Shown here one piece after another: positions 43,521 to 52,890 of a stretch of DNA of 64,000 nucleotides (its first letter is position 1; each line of letters starts with the position of its first letter). The notes under the pieces are model-generated. The model was given only the letters and a program-made list of their open reading frames with translations, had not been told where the DNA came from and searched no databases. The stretch comes from Castellaniella sp049673105 (GTDB lineage: Bacteria; Pseudomonadota; Gammaproteobacteria; Burkholderiales; Burkholderiaceae_B): contig NZ_JBATXG010000005.1 of assembly GCF_049673105.1 (NCBI RefSeq), forward strand, positions 1 to 64,000, written 5' to 3'. The translations under genes and the position numbers were made by a program.

Positions 43521-44645
43521 ATGATGATGAAACGTATGCCGCTTTCCCTGGTCAGCATCGCGCTGATCAGTTCGTTGGCTGGTTGCTCCACACTTGGGCA
43601 GTTGACCGGACAATCCGAGTCGATTGAATACAAAAGCACGGTGACGGGCGATCCGCTGTCGATCCCGCCTGATCTGACGCAGGCCAGCGACAATACCCAC
43701 TACAAGGCCCCCGAGGGCACGGCCAGCCTCAGCGCCTATTCCGCCAGCCAGCGCAACCAAAGCGCCAATCCGGCGGATCGTGTGCTGCCCCAGTCCGCCG
43801 GTATCGAGGTCATGCGCGACGGCACGTTACGCTGGCTGGTCGTCAGCGAAGCCGCCGAAACCCTGTACCCGAAAATCATCGAATTCTGGGGACAACAGGG
43901 GTTCACCATCCAGTCGCAAAACCCCAAGGTCGGCCTGATCGAGACCGACTGGGCTGAAAACCGCGCCAAGGTCCCCGAGGGCTGGCTGCGCAGCGCCTTG
44001 GGCAGTGTGCTGGACCAGGTCTTCGATAGCGGCGAGCGCGACCGCTTCACGACGCGCCTGGAACGTGTCAATGGCAAGACCGAGGTCTACATCAGCCACC
44101 AGCACATGGAAGAAACCCCCACGATCGACGGCACCGCGTTCAAATGGGTCTTCGGCAAAGAAGATCCGGGTCTGAACGCCGCCATGCTGGCGCGTTTGAT
44201 GGTGTATCTGGGAACGGATCAGCAAAAGGCCGCTCAGGACATCAAGAACGCGTCCCAGGATACCGGCGCCGGCACCACGGCCCAACTGGCTGACGGACAG
44301 GCATCGCTGATGGTGAATGAATCCTTCGACCGCGCCTGGCGGCGTGTCGGGGTGGCCATTGATTCGGCCCGCTTCACCGTCGAAGACCGCAACCGCGATC
44401 AGGGCGATTACTACATCCGCTATCTGGATACCGACACCGGCGAACAGATCCAGCAGCAGACCGTCTTTGGTCGCATGTTCGGCACCCGCAATGCCGCCGA
44501 ACCGCAAAAGCTGCGGGTCCATCTGGCGCAGCAAGGCGGCGGCACCCAGGTCACCGTGCTGAACCAGGACGGCCAGCAGATGACCGACGCGACGGCGCGC
44601 CGGATTCTGTCGGTGCTGGACAATAACCTGAAGACTACACCGTAG
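43521..44645 (+). CDS. bamC: Outer membrane protein assembly factor BamC (lipoprotein)
   Basis: The 374-residue lipoprotein has the signal MMMKRMPLSLVSIALISSLA with lipobox LAGC. The unstructured N-terminal part after the Cys (ESIEYKSTVTGDPLSIPPDLT) is the segment that contacts BamD in E. coli. It is followed by two helix-grip domains (residues about 95-215 and 255-374). It starts one base after dapA. BamC is part of the beta-barrel assembly machine, facing the periplasm. Its 3' end overlaps the SDR gene on the other strand by 11 bases. Confidence 0.93.
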   Translation: MMMKRMPLSLVSIALISSLAGCSTLGQLTGQSESIEYKSTVTGDPLSIPPDLTQASDNTHYKAPEGTASLSAYSASQRNQSANPADRVLPQSAGIEVMRDGTLRWLVVSEAAETLYPKIIEFWGQQGFTIQSQNPKVGLIETDWAENRAKVPEGWLRSALGSVLDQVFDSGERDRFTTRLERVNGKTEVYISHQHMEETPTIDGTAFKWVFGKEDPGLNAAMLARLMVYLGTDQQKAAQDIKNASQDTGAGTTAQLADGQASLMVNESFDRAWRRVGVAIDSARFTVEDRNRDQGDYYIRYLDTDTGEQIQQQTVFGRMFGTRNAAEPQKLRVHLAQQGGGTQVTVLNQDGQQMTDATARRILSVLDNNLKTTP

Positions 44646-45393
44646 GCTTCCCGACCGCCTCCGCCAATGCCACTGCATCCGCTCCGGCATATAGGCGGAG
44701 CGGGCCCGCCGGGTCGTTCGCCGCGCGCCACACGGCTTGCACCACATCCGCCGTGTGGGTGACCGGTTCAGTCGACTGTCTCCATCCCTCGAAGGTGCGC
44801 TGTGCCAGGGTGGAATAGGCATCGGGGATGCCTCCCATCCGGCGCTGGGAGTTCTCGCCGAAGCGAGTCTCGGGCGCTCGGCCTGGCAGTACCAGGCTCA
44901 CGCGCACATTGAACTGCCGGAGCTCGAGCGCCAGCGATTCGGTGAACGCATTGACCGCCGCTTTGCTGGCGGTGTACACGGACAGTAGGGGCAATGGCTT
45001 CAAGGTCACACTTGACGTGATATTCACGATAGCGCCGGTGTTGCGCTTTCTGAACTGAGGCAGCAAGGCCTGGGTCATCGCAATCGTGCCGAAGGTATTC
45101 GCTTCGAATACCTCTCGCACGGTATCGATCGATGTGCCTTCCAACGCATTCAGTGTTCCGATCCCCGCATTGTTGACCAGAACGTCGATAGGTCCGGCGG
45201 CTTCCACCGCTAGGCGAATGCTTTCTGGATCGGTGACATCCAGGGCAAGCACATGCAAGTGTTCGGAGGTGGGCAGCAGTTCCTCGCGCGGCGAGCGCAT
45301 CGTGGCGACAACTTTCCAGCCGTGGCGGAGGAAGTGTTTGGCCGTTTCGAGGCCGAAGCCGGATGAGCAGCCAGTAATCAGGACTGTTTTCAT
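44635..45393 (-). CDS. SDR-family oxidoreductase next to a divergent AraC regulator
   Basis: The 252-residue short-chain dehydrogenase has TGCSSGFG (cofactor, residues 7-14), D-x-x-D DVTDPES, NNAGIG, the catalytic Ser in ITSSV, YTASKAA and LVLPGRAPETRF (the usual PG motif). The segment YSTLAQRTFEGWRQSTEPVTHTADVVQAVWRAA is found in SDRs that are paired with AraC regulators. The substrate is unknown. Its 3' end intrudes 11 bases into bamC on the opposite strand, which is unusual for a resident gene and suggests insertion of the pair into the bamC-cysG gap. Confidence 0.88.
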   Translation of the reverse strand: MKTVLITGCSSGFGLETAKHFLRHGWKVVATMRSPREELLPTSEHLHVLALDVTDPESIRLAVEAAGPIDVLVNNAGIGTLNALEGTSIDTVREVFEANTFGTIAMTQALLPQFRKRNTGAIVNITSSVTLKPLPLLSVYTASKAAVNAFTESLALELRQFNVRVSLVLPGRAPETRFGENSQRRMGGIPDAYSTLAQRTFEGWRQSTEPVTHTADVVQAVWRAANDPAGPLRLYAGADAVALAEAVGKPTV

Positions 45394-45490
45394 GGGATCC
45401 CAGTAAGTGAGTGTGGTACAGCAAGGATAGAGCCTCGTATCCGGATCTGCTACAGTAGAAAATCCATTTATTTCTTCTTATAGTCCAGTA

Positions 45491-46402
45491 ATGATCGATC
45501 CATTCGCTGAAGTGGTCATGCTGTTGCAGCCTGAGGCTCCGTTCTCGAAGGTCGTCAGCGGGGCGGGGGCCTGGCGCGTGAGCCGCGAAGAATCCGGCCA
45601 GACTTTTTATTGCGCGATCCTCGAAGGTTCGTGCCTCATCCAGGCTGACGGACATGAGCCGATCACGCTTCAGGAGAATGATTTCATCCTCATTCCCTCG
45701 GCGCACCATTTCGCGATGTCGAGCCTCGAACCCCCACCAGAAGGTATGGACGCCACGCCGGTCGCATTGCCCGATGGTGAATTCAGGTTGGGTGCCACGA
45801 GTGCGCCTGCCGATGTCCGATACCTTGTCGGCTATTGCGTCTTTGGAGCGTCTGACGCGGCTCTGCTGGTGTCGCTCCTTCCTCGACTTCTCCTCGCGCG
45901 TGGCGGGCAGAGGTTGGTGACTCTGGTCCAGCTCGTGGCGGACGAATGCCGCGCGCGCCGCCCTGCGCGCGATGTCATCCTGACCCGTCTGCTGGAAGTG
46001 CTATTGGTTGAAGCGCTCCGGGCTGGCTCAGGGGGCATTGCTTTGCCCGGGCTTTTGCGTGGGCTTGCGGACGAGCGGCTGTCGGTTTCGATACGGTGGA
46101 TGCATGAAATGCCGGCCCGATCCTGGTCGGTCGATCAGTTGGCGAAAGAAGCGGCCCTTTCGCGCTCGGCGTTCTTTGAGCGATTCAACCGCATCATGGG
46201 GATGACTCCGATGGAGTACCTATTGACTTGGCGGATGGCGTTGGCCAAGAACCTGCTGCGGCGCAGTGAATGCGGCCTTGCCGAGATCGCAGAGCGCGTA
46301 GGATACAGTTCTGTGAACACATTCAGCGTGGCCTTCACTCGCCATGTCGGGCTGCCGCCAAGGCGCTATGCGCGACAGAATCCCGATCTCAGCCAAACTT
46401 GA
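45491..46402 (+). CDS. AraC-family transcriptional regulator with cupin domain
   Basis: The 303-residue regulator has an N-terminal cupin-6 type ligand domain (about residues 1-190: GAGAWRVSREESGQTFYCAILEGSCLIQADGHEPITLQENDFILIPS). A C-terminal AraC double HTH (about 200-295) follows: MHEMPARSWSVDQLAKEAALSRSAFFERFNRIMGMTPMEYLLTWRMALAKNLL and AEIAERVGYSSVNTFSVAFTRHVGLPPRRYAR. It is divergent from the SDR gene, with 97 bases between them, a classical activator/target arrangement. The inducer is unknown. Confidence 0.92.
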   Translation: MIDPFAEVVMLLQPEAPFSKVVSGAGAWRVSREESGQTFYCAILEGSCLIQADGHEPITLQENDFILIPSAHHFAMSSLEPPPEGMDATPVALPDGEFRLGATSAPADVRYLVGYCVFGASDAALLVSLLPRLLLARGGQRLVTLVQLVADECRARRPARDVILTRLLEVLLVEALRAGSGGIALPGLLRGLADERLSVSIRWMHEMPARSWSVDQLAKEAALSRSAFFERFNRIMGMTPMEYLLTWRMALAKNLLRRSECGLAEIAERVGYSSVNTFSVAFTRHVGLPPRRYARQNPDLSQT

Positions 46403-46464
46403 AATTTATCGGTTGTCATGGTGCCATGGCCGGCAACTGCCGCCTCTTTGCGCCAGGAGAAGCA

Positions 46465-47895
46465 TCATGCGGATGCTTGCAGAGCAGCCGTCTCAGGCAC
46501 CGCGTCGGCATGCTTCGTCTGGCCGAACCAGGCCAGTTCCGTTCCCAGCGCCGTGACCTCGCCCACCAGGACCAGCGCAGGGGACTGCACCCGATGTTCG
46601 GCGGCAGCGGCTTCCAGCGTGTCCAGTGTGGCGAACAGGGTACGCTGTTCCGGACGGGAACCGTTTTCCACCAGGGCGCAGGGGGTGTCCGGCGCCAGGC
46701 CGTCTTCCAGCAATTGGCTACGCAGCACGGACAGGCGGTTCACACCCATGTAGTACACCCGGGTCTGGCCGTCGGCGGCATCATCCCCCGATGCTGGCGC
46801 GGTTCGCGCGCGGCGGTGCGCGGTGGCCAGTGTCAGGGATTGCGCATGATCGCGGTGTGTCAGCGGGATTCCCGCATAGGCGCCGCAGGCCAGCGCCGCG
46901 GTGATGCCGGGCACGACTTCGTAGGCGATGCCGTGGCGCTTCAGATGCTGCAGTTCCTCGCCCCCCCTGCCGAATACCAGCGGGTCGCCGCCCTTCAGGC
47001 GCACCACGCAGCGGCCCTGCCGGGCGTGGGACACCATCAGGGCATGGATGCGCGCTTGGGTGGTTTCGTGCGGACCGCCCAGCGTTTTGCCCACGTCGAT
47101 CACCTGCGCGTCGCGCCGCGCCAGCGCCAGCACTTCCGGGCTGACCAGACGGTCGGCCAGGATCACATCGGCCTCGTTCAGGGCGCGCAGGCCGCGCAAA
47201 GTCAGCAGGCCGGGATCGCCAGGGCCGGCGCCCACCAGCAGCACCTTGCCGACCGGGGCCTGAGTGGCCTGGGCCAGGGCCTGGTCCAGCGCCGCTGCGG
47301 CCTCGTCGGGCCGGCTGCGCCGCAAGGCGCTCAGGACCGGGCCGTCCAGCAGCCAGTCGTAGAAATCCCGCCGCGCGCGCAATTCAGGGCGGGCCTGGCG
47401 GATGGACAGACGCTTGCGTTGCGCCAGCGCCGCCAGTGCGCCCAGCGCCGGGTCGAACAGGGATTCGATGCGTTCACGCAGACGCCGGGCGATGACCGGG
47501 GCGCTGCCGCCGGATGAAATGGCGATGGTGATGGGCGCCCGGTCGACGATGGCCGGCACCTGAGCGCTGGACAAGGCCGCGTCGTCCACCACATTGCAAA
47601 ACAGGCGCCGGGCGGTGGCGGCATCCGCGATGGTCCGATTCAGCTGCGTGTCGTTGGTTGCTGCGATCACCAGCCAGGCCTCGTCCAGCCAGGCCGGGTC
47701 GAAGGGCGCCAGGCGCAGTTCGATGTCACCCGCCTGCGCACGGGCCTGAACCTGGGGGTGAGCCGCATGGGCGCCGACGATCACGCGGGCGCCGGCTGCC
47801 AGCAGCAGGTGAATCTTGCGGTCCGCGACCGGACCTGCGCCGATCACCAACACGGTGCGGTCTTTCAGATCGGTGAAGAGAGGAAATAAATGCAT
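46465..47895 (-). CDS. cysG: Siroheme synthase CysG (bifunctional)
   Basis: This 476-residue fusion converts uroporphyrinogen III to siroheme, the prosthetic group of CysI. The N-terminal precorrin-2 dehydrogenase/ferrochelatase part has VLVIGAGPVADRKIHLLLAAGA (NAD site), FCNVVDDA and AISSGGSAPV. The C-terminal SAM-uroporphyrinogen methyltransferase part has LVGAGPGDPGLLTLRGLRAL, ADRLVSPEVLALAR, VVRLKGGDPLVFGRGGEEL, VVPGITAALACGAYAGIPLTHRDHA and LVENGSRPEQR. A GTG at 47901, overlapping the cysI stop by four bases, is an alternative start giving two more residues. It is the last gene of cysJIG. Confidence 0.95.
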   Translation of the reverse strand: MHLFPLFTDLKDRTVLVIGAGPVADRKIHLLLAAGARVIVGAHAAHPQVQARAQAGDIELRLAPFDPAWLDEAWLVIAATNDTQLNRTIADAATARRLFCNVVDDAALSSAQVPAIVDRAPITIAISSGGSAPVIARRLRERIESLFDPALGALAALAQRKRLSIRQARPELRARRDFYDWLLDGPVLSALRRSRPDEAAAALDQALAQATQAPVGKVLLVGAGPGDPGLLTLRGLRALNEADVILADRLVSPEVLALARRDAQVIDVGKTLGGPHETTQARIHALMVSHARQGRCVVRLKGGDPLVFGRGGEELQHLKRHGIAYEVVPGITAALACGAYAGIPLTHRDHAQSLTLATAHRRARTAPASGDDAADGQTRVYYMGVNRLSVLRSQLLEDGLAPDTPCALVENGSRPEQRTLFATLDTLEAAAAEHRVQSPALVLVGEVTALGTELAWFGQTKHADAVPETAALQASA

Positions 47896-47897
47896 GG

Positions 47898-49559
47898 TCA
47901 CACGATTCCGGTACGCACCAGGAAATTGCCAAAGGCTTCCTGCGGCTGACGTCGTTGGGCGTAGTCGCCGAACAGGGCGTCCAGGCTGCCCAGGATTTCG
48001 TGTTCGTCGATGTTTTCCCGATACAGGCTGTTCATCCGTTCGCCGACGAAATCGGCCCCCAGCCGCAGGTCGTAGCGGCCCAGCGCCCGCCCGACCAGGG
48101 CGATTTCACCCAGGTACGGGCGCGAGCAGCCGTTCGGGCAGCCCGACAGGCGCAGCAGAATCGGTTCGTCGCGCAGGCCGTACTTGTCCAACAGGGCTTC
48201 CAGTTTGGGCAGCAGCACAGGGGCATAGCGCTCGCTCTCGGCCATCGCCAGGCCACAGGTGGGCAAGGCCACGCAGGCGATGTGGTGGCGGCGGATACCG
48301 CTTTGCTCCTTGTAGCCGTCCAGACCGTATTCCTGCACCAGCGCGTCGATGGCGGCGCGGTCGGCGTCGTCCACATTGGCGATCACCAGGTTCTGATTGC
48401 AGGTCAGGCGGAATTCACCCGTCAGGATTTTGGCGATCTCGCGCATGCCGGTTTGCAGGCGCAGCCCATCCCGGTCCCACAAGCGGCCAGAGGCGATATA
48501 CAGGCCCAAATGCCAGCGGCCATCCTCGCCGCGTGACCAGCCGTAGCGATCGCCGTTGCGCTCGAACTGATAGGGGCGGGCGTCTTGCAGCGTGCGACCG
48601 CTGCGGATCTGGATCTGTTCGCGAAACCAGGCCACGCCCAGGCGGTCCACCGTGTATTTCAGGCGCGCGTGCTGGCGTTCCTGGCGGTTGCCGTGGTCGC
48701 GCTGCAGGGTGACGACCGCTTCGGCGACGGCGATCAGATCGTCCGGTGCGACGAAACCCACCAGCGACCCCAGGCGAGGATACGTGCTGGGATCGCCCGC
48801 CGTAGCGCCCATGCCACCGCCGACTGCGACGTTAAAGCCTTGCAATGCGCCGTTCTCGATGATGGCGACCAGGCCCAGATCGTTGGCGAACACGTCGCAG
48901 TCGTTGGTCGGCGGGATCGCGACGCCGATCTTGAACTTGCGCGGCAGGTAGGCGGAATTGTTGCCGTAGATGGGTTCCTCGTCCCCGGCCTCGCCCACCT
49001 GCTCGCCGCCCAGCCAGATTTCCGCGTAAGCCGTGGTGCGGGGCAGGAAGTGATTGGACAGACGCAGCACCCATTCCTGAATCAGGGCGTGCTGGCTGGA
49101 CAGGTGCGGATTGACCGAGCTGATCACCTGGCGGTTGACGTCGCCGCAGGCGGCAATCGTCGTTGCGCGGGCGTCATGGATGCCCTGCATGAAGGCTCGC
49201 AGATTGCGTTTCAGGATGCCGTGCCATTGGAAGGTCTGGCGCGTGGTGATGCGCAGACCCCGGGTGGCGTATTGCTGCGCCAGCGCGTCCAGCGCCAGCC
49301 ATTGCTGCGGCGGGATGACGCCGCCCGGCAGCCGGGCCCGCACCATGAAGTCATAGGCAGGCTCCAGTTTCTGTTTGCGCCGTTCGTCGCGAATGTCGCG
49401 ATCGTCCTGCATGTAGCTGCCGTGGAACTTCAGCAGTTTGGTATCGGATTCCGGAATGGCGCCCGTGACCGGGTTGTTCAATTCCTGGGCGATCGTGCCG
49501 CGCAGGAACCGGCTGCCGGTCTTGATGTTTTCCAGGGGAGAGAGGGGGGAAATGCTCAT
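47898..49559 (-). CDS. cysI: Sulfite reductase hemoprotein beta subunit CysI
   Basis: The 553-residue siroheme/4Fe-4S protein reduces sulfite to sulfide. Siroheme and sulfite contacts appear in ITTRQTFQWHGILKRNLR and DVNRQVISSVNPH. The iron-sulfur cysteines lie in CVALPTCGLAMAESER and RLSGCPNGCSRPY, the expected pattern near residue 430 and 475. Length (about 570 in E. coli) is normal. It lies between cysJ (70-base gap) and cysG (2-base gap), so all three proteins of the NADPH-dependent enzyme are made together. Confidence 0.96.
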   Translation of the reverse strand: MSISPLSPLENIKTGSRFLRGTIAQELNNPVTGAIPESDTKLLKFHGSYMQDDRDIRDERRKQKLEPAYDFMVRARLPGGVIPPQQWLALDALAQQYATRGLRITTRQTFQWHGILKRNLRAFMQGIHDARATTIAACGDVNRQVISSVNPHLSSQHALIQEWVLRLSNHFLPRTTAYAEIWLGGEQVGEAGDEEPIYGNNSAYLPRKFKIGVAIPPTNDCDVFANDLGLVAIIENGALQGFNVAVGGGMGATAGDPSTYPRLGSLVGFVAPDDLIAVAEAVVTLQRDHGNRQERQHARLKYTVDRLGVAWFREQIQIRSGRTLQDARPYQFERNGDRYGWSRGEDGRWHLGLYIASGRLWDRDGLRLQTGMREIAKILTGEFRLTCNQNLVIANVDDADRAAIDALVQEYGLDGYKEQSGIRRHHIACVALPTCGLAMAESERYAPVLLPKLEALLDKYGLRDEPILLRLSGCPNGCSRPYLGEIALVGRALGRYDLRLGADFVGERMNSLYRENIDEHEILGSLDALFGDYAQRRQPQEAFGNFLVRTGIV

Positions 49560-49629
49560 CTTCGATGCTTCATGTCAAAAAGGGGGCCTGAGGGCCGGCG
49601 GCCCTGCAGGTCGTCAGAGGGCGGGCGGT

Positions 49630-51435
49630 TCAGTACACGTCCCGTGCGTAGCGGCCCTGGGCCGACAGTTCGTCCAGCCATTGCCGGGCGCCTTCTTCGC
49701 TGAGGCCGCCCTGATCGCGGGCGATGTCCAGCAAGGCGGCCTGCACGTCGCGGGCCATATGGTCTGCGTCCCCGCAGACATAGACATGCGCGCCGGCCTG
49801 GATCCAGTCGTAGACATCGGCGCCGCGTTCCAGCAGCCGGTGCTGCACGTAGATCTTGTCGGCCTGGTCGCGGGAAAAGGCCAGATCGATGCGGTCCAGC
49901 TGGCCGTCCTTCAGCGCCTGCTGCCATTCGGTCTGATACAGGAAGTCGCTGGTGAAATGGGGGTTGCCGAAGAACAGCCAGTTGCGGCCTGATGCGTCGG
50001 CGTCCGCCCGCGCCTGGACAAAGGCGCGAAAGGGGGCGACACCGGTGCCGGCGCCGATCATGATGATGTCGCGGGCGGGGTCGGTCGGCAGACGAAAACG
50101 CGTGTTTTCCTCGATGAAGATCGGCACCGTGTCGCCTTCGGCGCGTTCGGCCAGGAAATGCGAGGCCACGCCCCAGCGGGACTCCGCTTCGTGTTCAAAG
50201 GCGACGTGCGCCAGCGTCAGGTGGACTTCGTCTTCCGCCGTGGTGGCGCAGGAGGCGATGGAATACAGTCGCGGCGCCAGCGGGCGCAGGGCGGCGACCA
50301 GATCCTGCGCGGTCCAGCGCACCGGCCAGGCGCGTACCGCGTCGATCAGTTGGTGGCGCGCCATATAGGCCGACAGCGCATCCCGGGATTCAGGCTGCAG
50401 CAGCGTCGTCAGTTCGGCCTGGGCGGCGCGTTCGGCCAGCGCGGTCAGGAAGGGGCGGGTCAGGACGGTCAGCTCGCGATAGCGGCCCAGCCATTCTCCC
50501 AAGGGGCGTTGGACGCCTTGATGATCCACGGTTTCGGCGGCGTTCAGGCCGGTGGCCTCCAGCACGCGGGCGACCAGGGTGTCGTCCTGCACCGGCCAGA
50601 CGCCCAGCGCATCGCCGGGTTCGTAGTTCAGTTTGCTGCCTTCCAGCGACAGTTCCAGGTGGCGGATGTCCTTGTCGCTGTCGCGCCCGGTGATCGGCTG
50701 GTTCAGCAGCACTTCCGCCTGAAAAGGATGGTCTCGGGTAAATTTTTCGGCTTGGGGGCGCAGCGGCGTGACCGTAGCCTGGGCCGCGCCGGGCGCGCCG
50801 GCTTTCAGCGCCTGGCTGGCTTGTTCCAGCGCCCGGGACTGCCAGGGGCCGGCAACGGTCTCGATGTCCAGATCGGCAGCGCCGGCGTCTTGCAGGCGCT
50901 GGGCGCCCAATTCAGCCAGCCGGGTGTCGATCTTCTGTGAAATTCCGCAGAAAGACGGGTAGCTGGAATCCCCCAGCCCCAGGACGGCGTATTTCAGTTT
51001 CGGCAGTTTCGGCGCCCGTTTGCCCAGCAGGAACTCGACCCAGGCGATCGAGTCGTCGGGCGGATCGCCGTCTCCCTGGGTGCTCATGACGATGTACAGC
51101 AGCTGTTCGTCTTTCAGTTCCTTGGTTTTGTATTGATCGGCCCGTACCAGACGCGCCGTCAGCCCCTGGGCCTGGATCTGATCATGCAGCTGCGTCGCGA
51201 TGCGCTTGGCATTGCCGGTCTGGCTGCCGTACAGAATGGTCAGCCGCAGGGCGGCGTCCGGTGCGGGCGCCGCCGCCACCGTCAGGGGCGGGGCGGCTTC
51301 TCGCGCCGGCTGGCGAGCCTGGGCAACCCCGGCGAAATAACCCGACAGCCAATGCAGGCTGTTGGATTCGAGCGTGTCCGCCAGTTCGGCGATCAGTGAG
51401 TGATGGGCATCGGGCAGATAGTTCGGCGCGAGCAT
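49630..51435 (-). CDS. cysJ: Sulfite reductase flavoprotein alpha subunit CysJ
   Basis: The 601-residue diflavin reductase passes electrons from NADPH to CysI. It has an N-terminal flavodoxin domain (LTILYGSQTGNAKRIA, VMSTQGDGDPPDDS, LGLGDSSYPSFCG), then the FAD-binding domain (residues about 235-450, RLYSIASCATTAEDEVHLTLAHV) and an NADPH domain (MIGAGTGVAPFRAFVQAR, YVCGDADHMARDV, ending GRYARDVY). The family C-terminal Tyr is present. It is the first gene of cysJIG; a hairpin and an AT-rich region lie upstream. Confidence 0.96.
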   Translation of the reverse strand: MLAPNYLPDAHHSLIAELADTLESNSLHWLSGYFAGVAQARQPAREAAPPLTVAAAPAPDAALRLTILYGSQTGNAKRIATQLHDQIQAQGLTARLVRADQYKTKELKDEQLLYIVMSTQGDGDPPDDSIAWVEFLLGKRAPKLPKLKYAVLGLGDSSYPSFCGISQKIDTRLAELGAQRLQDAGAADLDIETVAGPWQSRALEQASQALKAGAPGAAQATVTPLRPQAEKFTRDHPFQAEVLLNQPITGRDSDKDIRHLELSLEGSKLNYEPGDALGVWPVQDDTLVARVLEATGLNAAETVDHQGVQRPLGEWLGRYRELTVLTRPFLTALAERAAQAELTTLLQPESRDALSAYMARHQLIDAVRAWPVRWTAQDLVAALRPLAPRLYSIASCATTAEDEVHLTLAHVAFEHEAESRWGVASHFLAERAEGDTVPIFIEENTRFRLPTDPARDIIMIGAGTGVAPFRAFVQARADADASGRNWLFFGNPHFTSDFLYQTEWQQALKDGQLDRIDLAFSRDQADKIYVQHRLLERGADVYDWIQAGAHVYVCGDADHMARDVQAALLDIARDQGGLSEEGARQWLDELSAQGRYARDVY

Positions 51436-51458
51436 GGCGTGGCCTTGTCGAAACGAAA

Positions 51459-51529
51459 GAAGCGTCCATTCTGGGACGCTTCGGTCATGTCGGGAACGAT
51501 CAGATGCTTATGTTTTTATGCGGATATAA
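51459..51529 (-). promoter_or_regulatory. cysJIG leader: hairpin and candidate LysR-type site
   Basis: A perfect 9-bp stem, GAAGCGTCC with GGACGCTTC (51459-51482), lies 24 bases before cysJ. Further upstream is an AT-rich stretch with TTAT-GCGGAT-ATAA (51516-51529), a palindrome of the kind bound by LysR-type regulators such as CysB. No clear -35/-10 could be assigned. The link to CysB is inferred from the downstream genes only. Confidence 0.35.
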
Positions 51530-51594
51530 GTAAATGAGGGAAAGGCCAGGGTCCGCCGGGTCCAGGGGCGACTGGTCTGCCGGCAGCGTGCGTG

Positions 51595-52800
51595 TCAGGT
51601 ATCTTCCCAGTGCGCCCAGCCTTCCTGCAGCCATTCGTCCAGCAGCGCCAGGGTGTCAGGGCTGAGTGCTTGCAGATCCGCGGCAGGCAGGCTGCGCTGA
51701 TCCGCCAGGGCGGCCAGCGCTGGCTCGCACGCCAGTTCGGCGACCTCGCCATTGATGAACAACTGCGGTCCGCTGTACATCAGGCGGGTGCAGCGGTCCA
51801 GCGCCAAACGACCGGTGTCGGGGACCGCAGTCGCCAGGGAAACCGGCTTGTCTTGCGGATCGAACAAAGCGCTGTCGGGCAGGTTCGTCAGCCATTGGCC
51901 CAGGAAGCGGGCGGCGACGGCCTCGTCCAGGCGGATGCGCCGCAGTGTGTCCAGCGTGGCCTGAATCAACCGGTCCGGCAGCGCCGCCGGCTGCCGGGTG
52001 GCCGGTGTATCGGCGTCGGTATACAGGGCGGATAGATCGGGTCCCGGCAGGCAAGGGTGCCCGTACAGGCCCGGATCGCCCAGGTGCTGCGCCGACAGTT
52101 GGTCGGCTGCCGATTCCAGCAGGCCCCGTGCCAGCGTCGCCTGGTTGGGCACGCGAAAGCCGATGGACAGCGTCATGCAGCCGTTGCCGACCGCCACGCC
52201 GTCATGACAGACATGCGGCGGCAGGTACAGCATATCGCCGGGTTCCAGGATATCGTCGGCATCCGGCTGAAAATCGGCCAGGATCTTCAGGGGCAAGCCC
52301 GGGACCAGGCTGCGGTCTTCCTGATTGCCGGTCCGCCAGCGCCGCCGCCCCCGGCCCTGCAGCAGGAACACGTCGTAGCTGTCGACGTGCGGCCCCACGC
52401 CACCGCCATCGGTGGCGATGCTGATCATCAGGTCGTCCAGTCGCGCATCGGAAATGAAGCGGAATTGCCGCAGCAAGGCGGCGGATTCGTCGTCGTGCAG
52501 GTCCACGCCCTGCACCAGCAGCGTCCAGTTGGGTTGAGACGCCGGGGGAAAGCCGCGAAACGGTCCGTGTTTCAAGGACCAGCCTTTGTCGCCGTGAGTG
52601 ATCAGACGGGATTCGACTTCCTCGCGCCGGGCCAGGGTCTGCACGTCGCGGATCGTGATCGATGGCTGAAATCCGGGAATGGCCTGGCGGATCAGCAGCG
52701 GTTTTTTCTGCCAGTAGTCGCGCATGAATTCGCGGGGCGTCAGGCCGCCCAGCAGGGAGGTGGGCTGGTCGATGTCGGGGGTGGGGTAGGCGCGAGACAT
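51595..52800 (-). CDS. roxA: Ribosomal protein uL16 arginine hydroxylase (JmjC/cupin, RoxA/YcfD type)
   Basis: The 401-residue 2-oxoglutarate/Fe(II) oxygenase has LLGGLTPREFMRDYWQKKPLLIRQA at the N terminus and iron ligands His138 and Asp140 in GPHVDSYDVF. The third ligand is His199 in PPHVCHDGV, and LSIGFRVP follows. The C-terminal winged-helix part carries SGPQLFINGEVAEL. In E. coli the enzyme (YcfD) hydroxylates Arg81 of ribosomal protein L16. It starts 90 bases after mutS on the same strand. Confidence 0.9.
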   Translation of the reverse strand: MSRAYPTPDIDQPTSLLGGLTPREFMRDYWQKKPLLIRQAIPGFQPSITIRDVQTLARREEVESRLITHGDKGWSLKHGPFRGFPPASQPNWTLLVQGVDLHDDESAALLRQFRFISDARLDDLMISIATDGGGVGPHVDSYDVFLLQGRGRRRWRTGNQEDRSLVPGLPLKILADFQPDADDILEPGDMLYLPPHVCHDGVAVGNGCMTLSIGFRVPNQATLARGLLESAADQLSAQHLGDPGLYGHPCLPGPDLSALYTDADTPATRQPAALPDRLIQATLDTLRRIRLDEAVAARFLGQWLTNLPDSALFDPQDKPVSLATAVPDTGRLALDRCTRLMYSGPQLFINGEVAELACEPALAALADQRSLPAADLQALSPDTLALLDEWLQEGWAHWEDT

Positions 52801-52890
52801 GGTGCGGTCTCCTGGCAGAATCTATGGCGGCGAGCACGCGCCGCCACAGAGAAATCGGATGGGGTCAGTGTAGGGGCAGACCGTTGAAAA

